Positions 62,881 through 64,000 of a stretch of 64,000 nucleotides of DNA are shown here, piece after piece. Numbering within the stretch: position 1 is the first letter of the stretch; each line of letters starts with the position of its first letter. This DNA is from Cycas panzhihuaensis (lineage: Eukaryota; Cycadophyta). Under the pieces are notes generated by a model. It was not told the DNA's origin. It saw only the letters and a program-made list of their open reading frames with translations, and made no database searches. Position numbers and translations under genes: made by a program. The DNA lies in assembly GCA_023213395.1 (NCBI GenBank), contig CM041465.1, positions 236,351,741 to 236,415,740 of the forward strand. Direction: 5' to 3'.

Positions 62881-64000
62881 GTGACTTGAGCGAATAGGAA
62901 TAGTGTTGGGGAGTAGAGAAATATCAGAAGGTAGGTTATCCAATGAAAAAGCTAGTTGAGAGGAGGAGAAGGCCCCTATAGCCTCTTTGGCTACTTAAGA
63001 CCTAGTGAGAGCATATGAAGGGGTAGTCTCAAGCATTTGAATGACTCTCTTTCCTTTCTTATAGGATAGAGAGGTTGAAGAGGTTCGATGGTGGGAACCA
63101 GGAGGAGAGGAAGAACTTCTTACCCCTTCTCCTTTTACTTACATGGAAGAAGGGTTAGGAGATTGCCCCCTATTCTAGTTCCCCCTATTATGGGTATATC
63201 GGTCTCATTCCCTATATTTAGGAAAGGGAACCCTATGGACGGGTTGGTCCAAGTTGGTCTTAGATGCCCATCTAGGAAAGGAGTCACGTGGTGGGGCAAG
63301 CTCTGGATGTTGTACCTGACATTATGAGTCCTCAAAGAAGCACTCACCATGGACGAAACACCACTTCTTATTTGAGGAAGGTTTAGTCTTCCTAATTTGG
63401 GAGGAGTGGGTGTTTCCTTTTTTAGGAGGCATGGATTAGGAGGCCTGATGGACAGGTCTATGGGAGTTTGAAGGAGAAGAAGGATATTGAAGCTTAAGAT
63501 CCTTCATCATACATTCAGAGGAATATATAATAGAGGTCAAAGTATTAAGACTCTTGTCCATCAAATGGGTAGAAGACTTTTGAGGTTGTTAGGGTCTTAA
63601 GTCACATGACAGAGGGGGTGTCTCTCATCTTTGTGATGATTTAAGAGGTTTCTTGAGACTTGTTTAGATCTTAATGGCTTTGAGTGCCAAGCATTTAGCT
63701 ATGGTAGAGTCACACATTATTGCCTCTATTTTAAGGACTTCAATATCGACCTCAGGGTAGAGGCCATTCATGAAGATCTCCCTCTTCAACTCCTAAGACA
63801 ATGAAGCCTTTGTTAAGTAAAGAAAGCCATGAAAGCATCTCACAAAGTCATGGTTCATTTACTCATGGCCTTGTTTAATCGAGAGTAGATCTTTCATTCC
63901 ACTCTCGAAAAGACGAGTTACATCAAAGTAGTTGATGAATTTATCCACAAGCTATTGGAATGAATAGATAGAATGGGTAGGGAGGTGGTAAAACCATTTG
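62881..64000 (-). pseudogene. gag: E: gag, continuing beyond the window
   Basis: At the right edge the minus strand reads KWFYHLPTHSIYSFQ, then VDKFINYFDVTRLFESGMKD, MNHDFVRCFHGFLYLTKASL, KCLALKAIKI: the gag capsid core. Near 63340-63385 NKKWCFVHGECFFEDS followed by CQVQHP is a zinc-knuckle-like motif. Stops are frequent. The N-terminal half of gag and the 5' LTR lie outside. Confidence 0.82.

Larger units (their letters stand above)
60467..64000 (-). mobile_element. Element E: Ty3/gypsy fragment, minus strand
   Basis: From right to left: gag (continuing out of the window), protease, linker and RT, ending abruptly in the RT-RNase H junction at the fold-back. It has no integrase, antisense gene, aRNH or LTR inside the window. 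Similar to B and C in all domains. Strongly decayed. Confidence 0.85.

Noticed and set aside
1-64000. tRNA, rRNA or host protein-coding genes
   Set aside because: I looked for cloverleaf-like segments and non-transposon protein families and found none I could support; all recognisable frames belong to the six elements.

Overview
The window is plant nuclear DNA made almost entirely of nested LTR retrotransposons. I found no host gene, no RNA gene and no CRISPR array. Evidence for a plant includes Ty3/gypsy and Ty1/copia polyproteins with plant-type gag and protease motifs, a copia primer-binding site matching initiator-Met tRNA, a second RNase H domain typical of plant Tat-lineage elements, and telo-box/TATA promoters in the LTRs. 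The species cannot be told. Nearly all coding regions carry stop codons and frameshifts.

Layout, reconstructed from LTR ends (TGTTTCC...TTCCA or TTTCA), target-site duplications (TSDs) and split homologies. Element B is a minus-strand gypsy element forming the scaffold: 3' LTR 11306-13884, body 13885-31045, 5' LTR 31046-32272 continuing at 59376-60391. Element A is a plus-strand gypsy element, cut by the window start, that sits in B's 3' LTR (1-11305). Element C is a plus-strand gypsy element inserted in B's 5' LTR (32273-59370, perfect 5-bp TSD GAGGG). Element D is a GC-richer plus-strand derivative inserted in C (45367-55272, perfect TSD CCTTC). It keeps gag and protease but has lost RT, RNase H, integrase, the antisense gene and the second RNase H. 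Element F is a Ty1/copia element on the minus strand (14635-19953) that splits B's second RNase H. Element E is a fifth gypsy copy on the minus strand (60467 to beyond the window end), joined to B's truncated LTR through a fold-back inverted repeat.

The full gypsy architecture is LTR, PBS, gag, protease, RT, RNase H, integrase, a hairpin, a gene on the opposite strand, a second (archaeal-like) RNase H, PPT and LTR. The most interesting content is that opposite-strand gene. In A, B and C it has the same TATATAAGG box, the same GTGAGTGG first donor, introns of about 483-496 and 111-128 nt, and a reading frame that is restored across both introns. Its second exon resembles the plant mobile domain and its third encodes a coiled-coil-like stretch. 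At the end of pol, facing the end of this gene, lies a long hairpin that keeps its pairing despite sequence change and is amplified to four tandem copies in D.

Relative age follows from nesting: B is older than A, C and F, and C is older than D. Sequence decay agrees, because many stops in A, B, C and E look like C-to-T (or G-to-A) changes of CAG, CAA, CGA and TGG codons, while D is richer in GC and CpG.
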